DNA of 59,824 nt from Roseofilum capinflatum BLCC-M114 (lineage in GTDB: Bacteria; Cyanobacteriota; Cyanobacteriia; Cyanobacteriales; Desertifilaceae), in the NCBI RefSeq assembly GCF_030068505.1, contig NZ_JAQOSO010000114.1, positions 1-59,824 of the forward strand, written 5' to 3'. Below, piece after piece: positions 59,461-59,824 of the stretch. Both the position numbers and the translations under genes were made by a program. Below the pieces are notes generated by a model that worked only from the letters and a program-made list of their open reading frames with translations, had not been told where the DNA came from and ran no database searches. Position 1 is the stretch's first letter; each line of letters begins with the position of its first letter.

Positions 59461-59824
59461 GAGAACGGCAGCGAGTAAGAGAGAAAGGTAGCGAGTAAGA
59501 GAGAAAGGTAGCGAGTAAGAGAGAACGGCAGCGAGTAAGAGAGAAAGGCAGCGAGTAAGAGAGAAAGGCAGCGAGTAAGAGAGAACGGTAGCGAGTAAGA
59601 GAGAAAGGTAGCGAGTAAGAGAGAACGGTAGCGAGTAAGAGAGAAAGGTAGCGAGTAAGAGAGAAAGGCAGCGAGTAAGAGAGAAAGGCAGCGAGTAAGA
59701 GAGAACGGCAGCGAGTAAGAGAGAACGGCAGCGAGTAAGAGAGAACGGTAGCGAGTAAGAGAGAAAGGTAGCGAGTAAGAGAGAACGGTAGCGAGTAAGA
59801 GAGAAAGGTAGCGAGTAAGAGAGA
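59461..59824. repeat. 20-bp minisatellite (unit GAGAAMGGYAGCGAGTAAGA)
   Basis: Eighteen full head-to-tail units fill 59461-59820 and the array continues past the window. Units vary only at position 6 (A or C) and position 9 (C or T), and all four combinations occur. Units 7-10 and 15-18 are identical in order. The plus strand has stops in every frame. The minus strand is open in all three frames through the array, but no start or partner gene supports coding. There are no spacers, so it is not CRISPR. A GAGCGTCTCGCTC hairpin just precedes it at 59442-59456. Confidence 0.95.

Noticed and set aside
59461-59824. The terminal array as a CRISPR
   Set aside because: Units are directly joined with no unique spacers, and the unit is only 20 bp.
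1-59824. tRNA, rRNA or tmRNA genes
   Set aside because: I looked through the gaps for T-loop-like and rRNA-like sequence and saw none; short or unusual RNAs could still be missed.

Overview
The window looks like a chromosomal segment of a filamentous, probably Oscillatoriales-type cyanobacterium. HIP1 octamers (GCGATCGC) are dense throughout. The gene content is cyanobacterial: an Flv3-type flavodiiron protein, a Cph1-type phytochrome with its bilin cysteine, NdbB-type NDH-2, xisH/xisI remnants, STAND-type NB-ARC/WD40 and kinase/WD40 proteins, and a PEP-CTERM protein. The exact genus cannot be read from the sequence.

Layout. Positions 1-10 kb: repeat-rich DNA, an NB-ARC/WD40 protein, purF, a PIN/antitoxin pair and a Ser/Thr kinase with a WD40 propeller. 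10-19 kb: a cobN-like remnant, an adenine methyltransferase beside a deleted SacI-like nuclease, a cytosine deaminase-like gene, peroxiredoxin-glutaredoxin, aspS, an SDR and ilvA. 19-24.4 kb: two tandem paralogous hybrid histidine kinases sharing a 397-bp identical block. 24.5-26.5 kb: a decayed xisH/xisI region carrying a MITE, an HNH gene pair and a 47-aa small protein. 26.5-32.7 kb: JmjC/cupin, PfkB kinase, pyrD and a multi-GAF protein.

Positions 32.7-40.5 kb hold the most interesting locus, a lasso-type RiPP cluster on the minus strand. In transcription order it encodes a PqqD-like recognition protein, an asparagine-synthetase-like cyclase, a 62-aa precursor, an HPr-kinase-like kinase, a PRMT-like methyltransferase with a C-terminal PqqD-like domain, an ABC exporter and a nucleotidyltransferase. 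The precursor leader matches the YxxPxLxxxGxxxxxTx lasso leader motif exactly. The follower lacks a canonical lasso core at the predicted site, and no B2 leader peptidase is present.

41-50 kb: flv3, an IS701-type element whose transposase appears to have lost a catalytic Asp, a protein with two eukaryote-like chromo-barrel/Tudor-knot domains, an endonuclease-like protein, an ABC1/UbiB kinase, a PP2C phosphatase and galT. 50-59.8 kb: the phytochrome kinase, PEP-CTERM protein, prohibitin, ndbB, a HAD hydrolase, a conserved unknown and a VOC protein. The window ends inside a 20-bp minisatellite of at least 18 units.

Small palindromic repeats recur across the window. Three different types sit in frame inside the NB-ARC/WD40 gene. 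No rRNA, tRNA or CRISPR array was recognised.
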